From JAJVID01 sp035714085 (lineage in GTDB: Bacteria; Acidobacteriota; Blastocatellia; RBC074): a stretch of 64,000 nt of DNA. The DNA lies in contig DASTMP010000048.1 of NCBI GenBank assembly GCA_035714085.1, positions 1-64,000 of the forward strand, written 5' to 3'. Position numbers and translations under genes: made by a program. Below the pieces are notes generated by a model. It ran no database searches. It saw nothing but the letters and a program-made list of their open reading frames with translations, and was not told where the DNA came from. Below are positions 44,613-53,324 of this stretch, piece after piece (position 1 is the stretch's first letter; the number at the start of each line of letters is the position of its first letter).

Positions 44613-45278
44613 ATGGCGCGTTACTACGATGTGGATTACGAACCTGCCATTCGGAGGGGGCGATATGAAGGGGCGCGGGGATTCATCCGACGCGCGGGAG
44701 ATGAAGTACGTTCGTGGTTCGGCGACGAAGAGGCCGACCGGCGGCGCGGCAGGGATGATTATGAATATGAGCGGCGCGGGCGGCAGGGAGATTACTGGCG
44801 TCCCAGATACTCCATCGACGACATGCGCGCGAGCGACCTGATGTCGCGCAATGTATTCACGGTTTATCCTGAGGATCGGGTCGGATACGCGGCTCGGTTG
44901 ATGCGCGATTATGACTGCGGCGCGCTTCCGGTAGTTGACCAGGAAGGACGCCTCATGGGGATATTGACGGATCGTGACATCTCACTGCGTCTCGTGGCCA
45001 ATGAAGCGGACACGCATAACACGGTTGTAGCTGATTTTATGACCGACGGGGCTTACGCCTGCCACGCCGACGATCCTATCAGGGAATGCATGCGCCAGAT
45101 GTCGCGCTATCAGGTTCGGCGGCTGCCCATCATCGATGATTGGGGACATGTGATAGGCATCGTCAGTCAGGGAGACCTGGCGCGACACGCCGGAAACTAT
45201 CCGGGGCGAGGCGAACGGCGCGCGATAGCCGATGTGGTTTGCGCGATCTCCGAACCGAGGCGCGCTGCGCGCCGTTGA
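44613..45278 (+). CDS. CBS-domain protein with N-terminal SWFGD block
   Basis: 221 residues. Residues 23-46 form a charged segment (GFIRRAGDEVRSWFGDEEA) almost repeated in the BON protein at 51796. Two CBS motifs follow at about 72-125 and 137-195 (MRDYDCGALPVVDQEG, GILTDRDI; QVRRLPIIDDWG, GIVSQGDLARH). CBS pairs bind adenosyl nucleotides such as AMP or ATP and sense energy state. GGGGAG lies before the ATG. Probably a stress-response protein, judged from its partner and promoter boxes; no direct target known. Confidence 0.85.
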   Translation: MARYYDVDYEPAIRRGRYEGARGFIRRAGDEVRSWFGDEEADRRRGRDDYEYERRGRQGDYWRPRYSIDDMRASDLMSRNVFTVYPEDRVGYAARLMRDYDCGALPVVDQEGRLMGILTDRDISLRLVANEADTHNTVVADFMTDGAYACHADDPIRECMRQMSRYQVRRLPIIDDWGHVIGIVSQGDLARHAGNYPGRGERRAIADVVCAISEPRRAARR

Positions 45279-45302
45279 GTAATCAACAACGCCTGAGATC
45301 GC

Positions 45303-45533
45303 TTACAGGCTGCGCAGCGAATAGTAATCGCCGCAGGAACCGGTAGCTTGCGCCCGGCGCGCCGAAAAGGTTATGAACTGTTCCTGAATAAGCTGGATGA
45401 ATGCGTCAAGGTTATGATGAAACTCTGACCCCGACCGGAGCCTTTTGATTAGACCTACTTGCATGTTCGATTCAAGCAGCGTAGGCTGCAGTGGAATCAA
45501 CAAGCTGATAAATCGCTGTCGCTTTCGCGTCAT
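45303..45533 (-). CDS. Small hypothetical protein
   Basis: 76 residues, no recognised family. It is included because a strong GGAGGAG ribosome-binding site stands eight bases before the ATG and no other gene overlaps it. It is basic at the start (MTRKRQRF) and ends with a Cys-containing tail. It may be a chance frame. Confidence 0.4.
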   Translation of the reverse strand: MTRKRQRFISLLIPLQPTLLESNMQVGLIKRLRSGSEFHHNLDAFIQLIQEQFITFSARRAQATGSCGDYYSLRSL

Positions 45534-45797
45534 TGAATTCTCTCCTCCAAGATCACGCCATTGATTGATTCACGACAGCAGTCAGTTCCGCTTGGAATGT
45601 TTAAAAACGAAGAACTTATCGAGAGCGAATTAGAAGCTGTAGATGGATCGGCGCCAGATAAACCCTCGCTCAGATTGCGCGCAGGTTAGATAATCATGCG
45701 TTGCCCCGTTCGTGGAACAAAAGCTGCAGTGTTATAGCGCCGACGCCGACGTTAAGTGGCGCATTGTCGTGTAAGCTTACAAACAAGGAGCACCGCT

Positions 45798-47282
45798 ATG
45801 AAAACGCTGCTCGTTTATCCGGAGTTTCCTGACACTTATTGGAGTTTCCGCCATGCGCTCTCTTTCGAGGGCAAGCGATCGGCCTACCCGCCGCTCGGCC
45901 TCCTGACCGTCTCCGCCATGCTGCCCGACGCATGGGAGCGGCGGCTGGTGGATATGAACATCCAGCCGCTCAAGCCGTCCGACGTCAAATGGGCTGACGT
46001 GGTCTTTGCCAGCGCCATGATCGTGCAGAAAGAGTCGCTACGGCGCATTGTTGAGTTATGCAAGGCGGAGGGAAAGCGAGTGGTCATCGGGGGACCTTAC
46101 GCGACCTCCGGCGCGAAGCATTTACCACAGGCCGATCACATCTTCCTCGGCGAGGCCGAGACGACTTTGCCGGAATTCGTTCGCGACCTCGAGCGCGGAG
46201 CCGCTAAACGAATCTACCAGGCCGCCGAGCGGCCGGCGCTCTCCGCGACGCCCATACCCGACTTCCATCTTGCAGACCTCAAACGCTACAGCTCAATGCC
46301 GGTCCAGTACTCGCGCGGCTGTCCCTTCCAGTGCGAGTTCTGCGACATCATAGAGATCTATGGCCGCGTCCCACGCACGAAGAGCAATGAGCAGATGCTG
46401 GCCGAGCTGGACGCGCTCTTGCTGGCAGGCTGGCGCGGGACGGTTTTCATCGTTGACGATAACTTCATCGGCAACAAGCGCAACGTCAAGCGACTGCTCC
46501 CTGCCCTGGCCGACTGGTCGGAGCGCCACGGGCGCCCGTTCTCTTTTATTACCGAAGCCAGCGTGAACCTCGCCGAGGACGATGAATTACTCGACGGTAT
46601 GCGGCGCGCTCAGTTCCGCCGCGTCTTTCTCGGCATCGAGACACCGGTCGAGGCTAGCCTCAAGGAGGCCCAGAAGGGGCAGAACATGCGCCGCGACCTT
46701 CTCCACTCCGTCAGAAAAATACAAAGTTACGGCATGGAAGTGATGGCCGGCTTCATCGTCGGCTTCGACAATGATCCCGATGACATCTTCGAGCGGCAGA
46801 TCGAGTTTATCCGGGAAAGCGCTATTCCGCTTGCGATGGTGGGTTTGTTAACGGCGCTGCCAGACACTCAGCTCTGGCGGCGGCTTGAACGCGAAGGACG
46901 GCTGCTCCTTGAGAGCACGGGGAACAATACCGATGGCTCGCTGAACTTCGTCCCCAGGATGGACGCCACACGTCTCGTCGAAGGCTATAAATCGATCATG
47001 CGCGCCATCTATAGCCCCGGCGAATATTATCAGCGCGCGCTCGATTGCCTGGAGCGGGTAGTCGCAGGCGCGCCAGAGGCGCGTCACAATAGCGTTGCCA
47101 GCGACGTGGCGACTCTCTTTCGCATCGTGCTGGCGCTCGGCGTGCGTGACCGCGAGCGTGGCGAGTTCTGGCGCTACTTAAGCCGCGCAATGACCCGGCA
47201 TCGCGAGAAGTTCGCGGAGGCGGTCAGGCTGGCAGCTGTTGGCTATCACTTTCGCAAGCTAACTGAAGGGATCAACGGCTGA
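45798..47282 (+). CDS. B12-binding radical SAM protein (DUF4070 type)
   Basis: 494 residues. The N-terminal Rossmann-like B12-binding domain (about 1-160) has VYPEFPDTYWSF, YPPLGLLTVSAMLP and IGGPYATS. The radical SAM cluster is C175-C179-C182 in YSRGCPFQCEFCDI. IYGRVPRTK and a C-terminal helical extension (DUF4070-like) follow. Such enzymes methylate unactivated carbons; the opening and extension resemble the hopanoid methylase group (HpnP/HpnR-like), but the actual substrate is unknown. AAGGAG precedes ATG 45798. Its stop overlaps the start of the ROK gene. Confidence 0.8.
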   Translation: MKTLLVYPEFPDTYWSFRHALSFEGKRSAYPPLGLLTVSAMLPDAWERRLVDMNIQPLKPSDVKWADVVFASAMIVQKESLRRIVELCKAEGKRVVIGGPYATSGAKHLPQADHIFLGEAETTLPEFVRDLERGAAKRIYQAAERPALSATPIPDFHLADLKRYSSMPVQYSRGCPFQCEFCDIIEIYGRVPRTKSNEQMLAELDALLLAGWRGTVFIVDDNFIGNKRNVKRLLPALADWSERHGRPFSFITEASVNLAEDDELLDGMRRAQFRRVFLGIETPVEASLKEAQKGQNMRRDLLHSVRKIQSYGMEVMAGFIVGFDNDPDDIFERQIEFIRESAIPLAMVGLLTALPDTQLWRRLEREGRLLLESTGNNTDGSLNFVPRMDATRLVEGYKSIMRAIYSPGEYYQRALDCLERVVAGAPEARHNSVASDVATLFRIVLALGVRDRERGEFWRYLSRAMTRHREKFAEAVRLAAVGYHFRKLTEGING

Positions 47283-48037
47283 ATCTGGGATCTGTCGATA
47301 AATCGCGTAATATTGAGGATGAGCAGCCTTCCAAGAAGAAATCCTTTGCCCATGTCTTAACCGTTGACATAGGCGGATCGAGCGTCAAAGTCCTGGCCAA
47401 CGGACAGACAGAGCCACGAAAGCGCCGATCCGGGAAAAAATTGACGCCGGTGAAAATGGTGGAAATAGTTCAAGAACTTGCCGAAGGGTGGGACTACGAG
47501 GCAGTCTCGATCGGTTATCCCGGATTGGTCGGCGCCCAGGGGCCGAGTTCGGAACCCGGCAACCTTGGCCACGGATGGGTCGGTTTCGACTTCTCCTCGG
47601 CCTTCGGCCTGCCCGTGCAAATCATGAACGATGCGGCGATGCAAGCGCTGGGAAGTTACGAAGGGGGCCGGATGCTCTTCCTCGGTTTGGGCACGGGACT
47701 CGGCTCCGCGCTGATCACGGAAGAGTTCATTCTCACCTTGGAGCTCGGCCATCTTCCTTACAAACGAGGAGAGACGATTGGAGAAGCGCTGGGCCGTCAG
47801 GGACTGAAGCGCTTGGGGAAATTGGCATGGCGTCGCGCCGTGATGGATGTGGCGCCTGCGCTTATGAAGGCGTTTCTGGCTGATAGCGTCGTGATTGGTG
47901 GAGGGAACGCTAAAAAACTCAAGGAACTGCCTCCGGGAGTTCGATTAGGCCATAACCTGACCGCCTTTCGAGGCGGGTTCCGCCTGTGGAAGATCGAGAA
48001 TGCTCAGAGCTTTTCTGATGACAACCGACGCGGCTAA
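47279..48037 (+). CDS. ROK-family, polyphosphate-glucokinase-like kinase (CTG start)
   Basis: 252 residues if it starts at CTG 47279. LTVDIGGSSVKV (about 27-38) is the ATP/phosphate-1 motif, SIGYPGLVG a sugar-binding loop, NDAAMQALGSYEGG the catalytic Asp region, and GLGTGLGSALI phosphate-2; ELGHLPYKRGE lacks the zinc cysteine set of classical ROK kinases, as in polyphosphate/ATP glucokinases. There is no ATG or GTG between an in-frame stop at 47264 and the conserved start. CTG 47279 overlaps the upstream TGA (CTGA), with GAAGGG eight bases before; CTG 47285 or ATT 47312 are alternatives. Hence it is translationally coupled to the radical SAM gene. Confidence 0.72.
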   Translation: MNLGSVDKSRNIEDEQPSKKKSFAHVLTVDIGGSSVKVLANGQTEPRKRRSGKKLTPVKMVEIVQELAEGWDYEAVSIGYPGLVGAQGPSSEPGNLGHGWVGFDFSSAFGLPVQIMNDAAMQALGSYEGGRMLFLGLGTGLGSALITEEFILTLELGHLPYKRGETIGEALGRQGLKRLGKLAWRRAVMDVAPALMKAFLADSVVIGGGNAKKLKELPPGVRLGHNLTAFRGGFRLWKIENAQSFSDDNRRG

Positions 48038-48042
48038 TTCGG

Positions 48043-49341
48043 CTAATTCGCCAATTCGTGAGGCTCCGCGTCGCTCACCTCGCGCTGCTCGGCCAGCGGC
48101 AGTGTGACGGTGAACGTCGAGCCGCGTCCAGCGCCTTCGCTCGCCGCCTCGACCTTGCCGCCATGAAGCTCGGCCAGATGCTTAACCAGCGCGAGGCCCA
48201 GACCCAAGCCGCCACTCCGCTGCGAGTTTGACGAATCGCGCTGTCGGAAGCGGTCGAAAATGTAAGGCATGAATGCCGGCTGAATGCCTTTGCCCGTGTC
48301 GCTGACGATGATGCGGATATGCCATTCGGCGCGTTCGGCGCGCAGCTCGACACTCCCGCCAGCGGGAGTGAACTTGATTGCATTCGAGAGCAGGTTCCAG
48401 ACGATTTGCAGCAACCGGGCCGCGTCGCCCAACACAATCGCGGTGTGCGGTGTGCGGTGCGCGGTTTGACTGTCGCCTGGCGCCGTCTGGTCCTGATTTT
48501 TATTCTCAATCGGCGTCGTTTTCTCCATCTTTTCGTTCGACGATTGCGAGTCCGCGATCCGCAATCGAACGCCTTTGGTCTCCGCCGCCAGGCGCATTAT
48601 GTCGAGCGCGTCGGCGAGTAACGGCATAATGTCCAGATTGCGCAAATCCAGCCGCAGCTTGCCGGCTACGATACGAGCGCTGTCGAGCAGGTCTTCGATC
48701 AGTCGCAGTTGTGTCCTGGCGTTGCGCTCGATGATGTCGCAATACAGTTTCAATTGCGGAGTGTCGGGCGACGCCTTGCGCGCCATCTGGTTGTAGCCGA
48801 GGATCGCGTTCAAAGGCGAACGCAACTCGTGCGAGACAATAGCAAGGAACTCATCCTTGCTGCGGTTCGCTGCTTCCGCCTCGGCGCGGGCCTCCGATTC
48901 CTTGAGCAGCAGTTCCTCCCTTTCAGCGTCGATGCGCTTGCGCTCGCTGATGTCCACCAGCGCGTTGACCGCTCCGATAAGTTTCCCCGTCTCATCGCGG
49001 ATCGGGCTGGCATGGGACAGGACGGTCAGCCTGGAGCCGTCTGGGCGCTCGATTACGGACTCACGCCCGCTGTATTCCTCGCCACTATCAATCGCCTGCG
49101 CCATCCAGCATTGATCGCGGAGCAGCGGCGTTCCGTCGGTCGAGTAAAGTCTGAATGAGCCGCAGAATCGTTCCTCTGCGTCATTCAGTTTCGGCGTACG
49201 CCCCCATATTTCGACCGCACGCGGATTGAAATATGTGATCAACCCCTCGGCGTCGCAGGCGTAGGCGCCTATTGGCAATTTCTCCAGCAGGCGGCGTAAC
49301 CACGTCCCGCCAGCCGCTGTCTTGGGGGGCAATTGATTCAT
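48043..49341 (-). CDS. Soluble PAS histidine kinase with inserted low-complexity segment
   Basis: 432 residues. A PAS/PAC domain (about 15-140, LEKLPIGAYACDAEGLITYFNPRA) and HisKA with VSHELRSPLNAILGYNQMA follow; the HATPase has NLLSNAIKFTP, DTGKGI and GGLGLGLALVK. Inside the HATPase, a stretch of about 40 residues (SSNEKMEKTTPIENK...TAHRTPHTA) is encoded by simple-sequence DNA and separates the first strand from the NLLSNAIKF helix. AAGGG lies seven bases before ATG 49341. No receiver or partner gene is adjacent. Confidence 0.85.
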   Translation of the reverse strand: MNQLPPKTAAGGTWLRRLLEKLPIGAYACDAEGLITYFNPRAVEIWGRTPKLNDAEERFCGSFRLYSTDGTPLLRDQCWMAQAIDSGEEYSGRESVIERPDGSRLTVLSHASPIRDETGKLIGAVNALVDISERKRIDAEREELLLKESEARAEAEAANRSKDEFLAIVSHELRSPLNAILGYNQMARKASPDTPQLKLYCDIIERNARTQLRLIEDLLDSARIVAGKLRLDLRNLDIMPLLADALDIMRLAAETKGVRLRIADSQSSNEKMEKTTPIENKNQDQTAPGDSQTAHRTPHTAIVLGDAARLLQIVWNLLSNAIKFTPAGGSVELRAERAEWHIRIIVSDTGKGIQPAFMPYIFDRFRQRDSSNSQRSGGLGLGLALVKHLAELHGGKVEAASEGAGRGSTFTVTLPLAEQREVSDAEPHELAN

Positions 49342-49901
49342 CGAACGTCCCTTAAAACCCAGGGGGATTGCAACTATCAAAATTGTAAGTCGGAAAAAAC
49401 GTTCTGAACGAAAGCGCGGTGTTTGCCATCAATGCGCGCACAGAACCTATCTTGAACTGTAATAAAACAGCTAATGTGAGCAAGTGACATTCCATTCCCG
49501 GATCCAATTTATCGCTTACTCAGGTGTGTATTCATTATATTTGTAGCCATAACCACATCCTTTGCGGCGTATAGCCACATGGTAGTGTGGCCATACACCA
49601 CAGCGTTAACTTCTTATGCGCAAGCTCAGGGTCGATGCGGCTCGGCAGGCAAGAAAATCTCGACGGCATCATCCCGGCGCCGCTGGCTCGCCATTTGCAG
49701 CAATTTAATCAAAGGCCACACCAAAGTTTTGTCGTGGGTTATGGTTCACCTCAGATGTAGCGTCGCGTCTGGAAGAAGAGAAAGCCGTGAAAATGGCTAT
49801 CAGGGCCGCCGGCGCAAAAGTCATGCGCGGAAACGCTCAAGAAATAACGCCTGTTGGCATAGCGGTTGCTGTGGCGGTTTCGATAACTGCGAGTGAATCC
49901 T
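49342..49901. other. Intergenic region between divergent genes
   Basis: About 560 bases. The clearest structure is an imperfect palindrome at 49569-49596 (GTATAGCCACA...TGTGGCCATAC), operator-like. A plus-strand frame (49579-49896) shows no protein character. Confidence 0.35.
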
Positions 49902-50561
49902 ATGATCCTTACCAGGTTGAAACAGAAGACACTCTGGCATCGCGAGCGCCTGGGAAAAAGGCTCGATCTTTTTCACAGCGTGAATACGTCTGATGATTAC
50001 TGTCGCCTGCTCGGAAAATTTCTGGGCTTCTACGAACCGGTAGAAAAAGCTCTCGAACCCATTTTCAACTGCAGCGCGGTTAAATTCGATTATACGTCAA
50101 GAAAGAAGACGCCATTACTCATGCGGGATCTGCGTTCGTTGAGAATTAAGGACACGCAGTTGCTGCCGCGCTGTAAGATGTTACCCGCGCTCAACACACT
50201 GCAGCAGGCGTTCGGCTGTCTTTACGTCTTTGAATCGGCGACGCTGAGTTGGGGGATTGTCCTGAGCCATTTAAGTCGCACGATCGGCGTCACCAGGAAG
50301 GACGGCGGCGCGTTCTTCAACAGCTATGGCGACCAGGTCGTGCCGATGTGGCATGATTTCGCGCAACAGATTCGCGGCTATGCCTCAAGACCCGACCTCG
50401 AAGATGCTGTCATAAGAGCCGCCATAGACACTCTGGTCTACCTGGACCAATGGATGGCCTTCAATCCCGCCGCAGTCGCGCCGGCAGAGCAGGTTGAAGA
50501 CCCACCGACCGATAAGAAAGTAGCGGGGCTTACGCGACAAGGCAATTTTCGTTTGCTATGA
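49902..50561 (+). CDS. Heme oxygenase-like protein (biliverdin-producing)
   Basis: 219 residues. Helical heme-oxygenase fold: WHRERLGKRLDLFHSV near the start supplies a candidate proximal histidine; DDYCRLLGKFLGFYEPVE, FGCLYVFESATLSWGIV and FFNSYGDQVVPMWHDF match the phytochrome-associated heme oxygenase group. It would open heme to biliverdin, CO and Fe2+. No phytochrome is next to it in the window; the PAS kinase divergently placed at 49341 shows no GAF/PHY domains. Start is ATG 49902 or GTG 49893. Confidence 0.75.
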   Translation: MILTRLKQKTLWHRERLGKRLDLFHSVNTSDDYCRLLGKFLGFYEPVEKALEPIFNCSAVKFDYTSRKKTPLLMRDLRSLRIKDTQLLPRCKMLPALNTLQQAFGCLYVFESATLSWGIVLSHLSRTIGVTRKDGGAFFNSYGDQVVPMWHDFAQQIRGYASRPDLEDAVIRAAIDTLVYLDQWMAFNPAAVAPAEQVEDPPTDKKVAGLTRQGNFRLL

Positions 50562-50671
50562 GCGTTGGCGGATAAATTTTGATACGTAACCTTCTCTCAT
50601 TTTCCATATTATATTTTTCATCTGCCATCGCCTGACACCGCCATTCGCTCATATCCGGCGCCGCGGACGCG

Positions 50672-50821
50672 TTAGACCGCGACTCTACGACCGGTGATCA
50701 GTTGGTAGATAAGCACGACCGCTGCAATGACCAGCAATATATGGATCAAGCCGCCACCAACATGAGCGAGCAATCCCAACAGCCAAAGCACAATGAGTAA
50801 TGCAATAATCGTCCACAACAT
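50672..50821 (-). CDS. Lmo0937-family small membrane protein
   Basis: 49 residues, almost entirely two hydrophobic helices (MLWTIIALLIVLWLLGLL, then HILLVIAAVVLIYQLI with a Gly turn between and a basic end). This matches the Lmo0937/DUF5670 group of stress-associated membrane peptides, function unknown. A GGAGG eight bases ahead of the ATG is a strong signal. Likely part of the stress cluster. Confidence 0.7.
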   Translation of the reverse strand: MLWTIIALLIVLWLLGLLAHVGGGLIHILLVIAAVVLIYQLITGRRVAV

Positions 50822-51007
50822 TGTTCCTTCCTCCTTTGCTAAGGCCCTTCTCAAGAGCCGTCAAACCTTGGCGCGATACGTATTTGCGCTTTTGCGCGCG
50901 CCTTTTTACGCGCACCTTAAATAACGCGCAAAGCTCGTGCCGCGCCCTCGGTATTAATTGGCGCTCTTTATATTCTCGGGATTGCTGATTGGGGGCGTGT
51001 TAACAGG

Positions 51008-51313
51008 CTATCTTCCTGCGCGGCGCGCCCGCGTCCTGGCGGCTTTCTTGGCCGAGGCCGATCGGGCAGCGGCGGAACGCTTCGCTGACGCCGCGCCTCC
51101 CTTGTGACCGCCCTTCTTCGCCGGAGCCTTCTTGGTCGGCTTACCTCTTCCCGACCCGCTCTTTTTACCGCCGCCGGACATTAAATTGACCGTCGCCCAG
51201 GCGCGGCGTTCGGCTTCCTTCTCCCCGACGCCACGCTCTTTATAACCTTTCTCGATGCGTTCGGCCTGGCGCTCCTGCTTTCGTGTGTACCTTGTCTTCT
51301 CGCCTCTCGGCAT
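51008..51313 (-). CDS. Small basic protein resembling 'plasmid stabilisation' stress family
   Basis: 101 residues. Conserved opening MPRGEKTRYTRKQERQAERI, then EKGYKERGVGEKEAERRAWATVN and SGGGKKSGSGRG, the pattern of a small family often labelled plasmid-stabilisation protein though not a toxin or antitoxin. The remaining third is Lys/Ala-rich (AKKGGHKGG, AKRSAAARS), histone-tail-like, and may bind nucleic acid. GGAGG lies nine bases before the ATG. A repeat (51339-51463) lies directly upstream. Confidence 0.65.
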   Translation of the reverse strand: MPRGEKTRYTRKQERQAERIEKGYKERGVGEKEAERRAWATVNLMSGGGKKSGSGRGKPTKKAPAKKGGHKGGAASAKRSAAARSASAKKAARTRARRAGR

Positions 51314-51338
51314 GATTCGCTTCCTCCGAAAAATAACC

Positions 51339-51463
51339 AAGTAGTAACGAATGATGGTCTTTAAAAAATAGCGCAACCGCGCTCCGCAAATGGCGCCTTG
51401 CGTGTTGTTTACTCGCGCCACACTCGTCGCATTTATTTCTCAAAGGCCATAATTCGTTACTTA
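51339..51463. repeat. Palindromic repeat with ~37-bp imperfect arms (MITE-like)
   Basis: The left arm (51339-51377: GTAACGAATGATGGTCTTTA...) and right arm (51427-51463, reverse complement reading GTAACGAATTATGGCCTTTG...) face each other over about 50 bases. Single arms occur at 29431 and 58508. It separates the small basic protein gene from the BON gene. No transposase is linked to it here. Confidence 0.6.
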
Positions 51464-51671
51464 CCCGGTATGCTTTCATTGCTAAAGGGCATCGCTCATT
51501 GCGACCTGAACGACTCCTTCCTCCGCCTTTTATAGGAAGATGGGGACTGATTGAGCTGCAAGAGAAATGCCATGAGAGATTGATCGGGCATAATCGAAGA
51601 ATTGAAGCGTGCGCAAATCAAAGCCGATTGCATATGCATCGGGAGGTAAAATCAAAGCACGGAGTGCGTTT

Positions 51672-51709
51672 GCGTACCGACTTCACAGAGAGAAGAAGCC
51701 TAGGATGGA
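51672..51709 (+). promoter_or_regulatory. Promoter-like box pair shared with the CBS gene
   Basis: GCGTACCGAC (51672-51681), 18 bases, CTAGGATGGA (51700-51709), identical in both boxes and spacing to 44527-44564. It lies 86 bases before the BON-gene ATG. Probably recognised by the same sigma factor or activator. Confidence 0.5.
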
Positions 51710-51795
51710 AAGCGGAAGCGGAGTGGAACGGGATCGCTTTGTTCATAACACTTCAAACCCCATCAATAATCTTAACCTTTGTGAAGGAGGGCGAG

Positions 51796-52542
51796 ATGGC
51801 GAACGACTACGATTATGATTACAGGCGGGGCCGCAACGAGCGGGAGTATTACAACGAGCCGTATTACCGAAGCCAGGGCGGCGGCGATGAAGAGCCGTAC
51901 TACCGCGGATATGGCGGCGGCGAGCGGGCGCGATACGGCCATGGCCGCGGGCGTTATTACAGCGAACCTTATCGGCGTGGAAACCGCGGTAGGGATTACG
52001 GCGAGCCTTACGGCGCTTATGATTATGACCGTTATGAATACGGCGACCGCGCGCGCGAGCCTTATTACCAGCGACGCCCTGAAGGCGAATCTCGTGAGAC
52101 TTACTACCGCGGCGGTTACGGACGCGGCGCCGAGGAGCGAGGTTTCATCGAGCGCGCCGGAGACGAGATCAAGTCGTGGTTCGGCGACGAGGAGGCTGAG
52201 CGTAGACGGCGAGCGGATGAGATGCGCAGGGGGATGTACGTGGGGCGCGGCCCGCGCGGCTATCAGCGGTCCGACGAGCGCATCCGCGAAGACATAAACG
52301 ACCGTTTGACGGATGACGCGTACGTTGACGCGAGCGACATCGAAGTGATCGTGAACAATTGCATGGTCACTCTCATGGGGCGCGTGAGCAGCCGCGAAGA
52401 GAAACGCCGAACAGAAGACATCGCCGAGTCGGTGTCGGGAGTGGCGGACGTGAGCAACCAGTTACGCGTCGGCCAAAGCGCCGCTGTCTCGACGGAGCCG
52501 GAGATGGCGCCGCCTCCGCGCGCCAGAACTGCGGGGACCTGA
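51796..52542 (+). CDS. BON-domain protein with Tyr/Arg/Gly-rich N-terminus and SWFGD block
   Basis: 248 residues. Residues 1-115 are low-complexity Tyr/Arg/Gly/Glu (repeats of the YYRGG and EPYYR kind). Then GFIERAGDEIKSWFGDEEA (about 116-134), nearly the same as in the CBS protein. A BON domain (about 165-235: IREDINDRLTDDAYVDASDIEV, GVADVSNQLRV) ends the protein. BON domains bind phospholipids and appear in osmotic/envelope stress proteins such as OsmY. No signal peptide, so it is probably cytoplasmic. GGAGG lies five bases before the ATG; the frame further upstream is discarded. Confidence 0.82.
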   Translation: MANDYDYDYRRGRNEREYYNEPYYRSQGGGDEEPYYRGYGGGERARYGHGRGRYYSEPYRRGNRGRDYGEPYGAYDYDRYEYGDRAREPYYQRRPEGESRETYYRGGYGRGAEERGFIERAGDEIKSWFGDEEAERRRRADEMRRGMYVGRGPRGYQRSDERIREDINDRLTDDAYVDASDIEVIVNNCMVTLMGRVSSREEKRRTEDIAESVSGVADVSNQLRVGQSAAVSTEPEMAPPPRARTAGT

Positions 52543-52544
52543 TC

Positions 52545-53120
52545 GTGGCGAAAGTAGCGAAGGCCGGAAGACTCGAAGTATTGGCGGCGCAGATACGCGT
52601 CTGTACGAAATGTCCACTGTGCCAATCGCGGACGTTGGCCGTGCCGGGCGACGGCAAGGCCTCGGCCAAGGTCATGCTGATCGGCGAAGCGCCGGGCCGC
52701 GAAGAAGATGAGACCGGGCGCCCTTTCGTCGGCGCCGCGGGCCGCTTCCTCGACCACGTCCTTGAGGGCACCGGCATCAACCGCGACGACCTCTTCATCA
52801 CCAACATCGTCAAATGCCGCCCGCCGAACAACCGCACGCCTAGAGTGGGTGAAGTCGAAACCTGCGCGTCCAATTACCTCTTCGAGCAAATCGAGGTGAT
52901 AAACCCGGTATTGATAGCGCTGCTCGGCGGCGTGGCGGCCAGGAAGATGCTCGGCGTCAAAAGCGTCAACGAGGCGCGTGGGCGCGTGATCGAGCGCGAC
53001 GGGCGACAATACCTGGTCGGTTATCATCCGGCTGTTAGGTTCTATCGTGAGGATTTGGGCGAGAAGGTGAAGGAGGACTTCGAGCTGCTCAAGCGCGTGT
53101 TGGAGAAGATATCGCGTTAA
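52545..53120 (+). CDS. Family 4 uracil-DNA glycosylase
   Basis: 191 residues, iron-sulfur type. CTKCPLC (start of the [4Fe-4S] ligands), GEAPGREEDETGRPFVGAAG (active-site loop), NIVKCRPPNNR, CASNYL (last ligand) and VGYHPAVRF, the C-terminal catalytic motif. It removes uracil from DNA and is common in thermophiles and many soil phyla. GTG 52545 is the start, two bases after the BON stop; the frame upstream is shadow. It forms a repair pair with endonuclease III downstream. Confidence 0.9.
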   Translation: MAKVAKAGRLEVLAAQIRVCTKCPLCQSRTLAVPGDGKASAKVMLIGEAPGREEDETGRPFVGAAGRFLDHVLEGTGINRDDLFITNIVKCRPPNNRTPRVGEVETCASNYLFEQIEVINPVLIALLGGVAARKMLGVKSVNEARGRVIERDGRQYLVGYHPAVRFYREDLGEKVKEDFELLKRVLEKISR

Positions 53121-53324
53121 CGGCGCCGCGCCAGTATACGAAGACGAACTTCGGCGCGATCGAGCGGCGCCCCTGGAATTGGCGCGCAACCTGGCCATCC
53201 CGATTGGGTCGCCTTCAACCTCGATCCAGGCGCAGGCGTGGAATATGCGGAAAACAATCGAAAGAAGAAGCGACCTCTTCAAGCCTGCGCTGAGGCTGAG
53301 GCGGCGCCTGGGAGCGGGCGCGCC

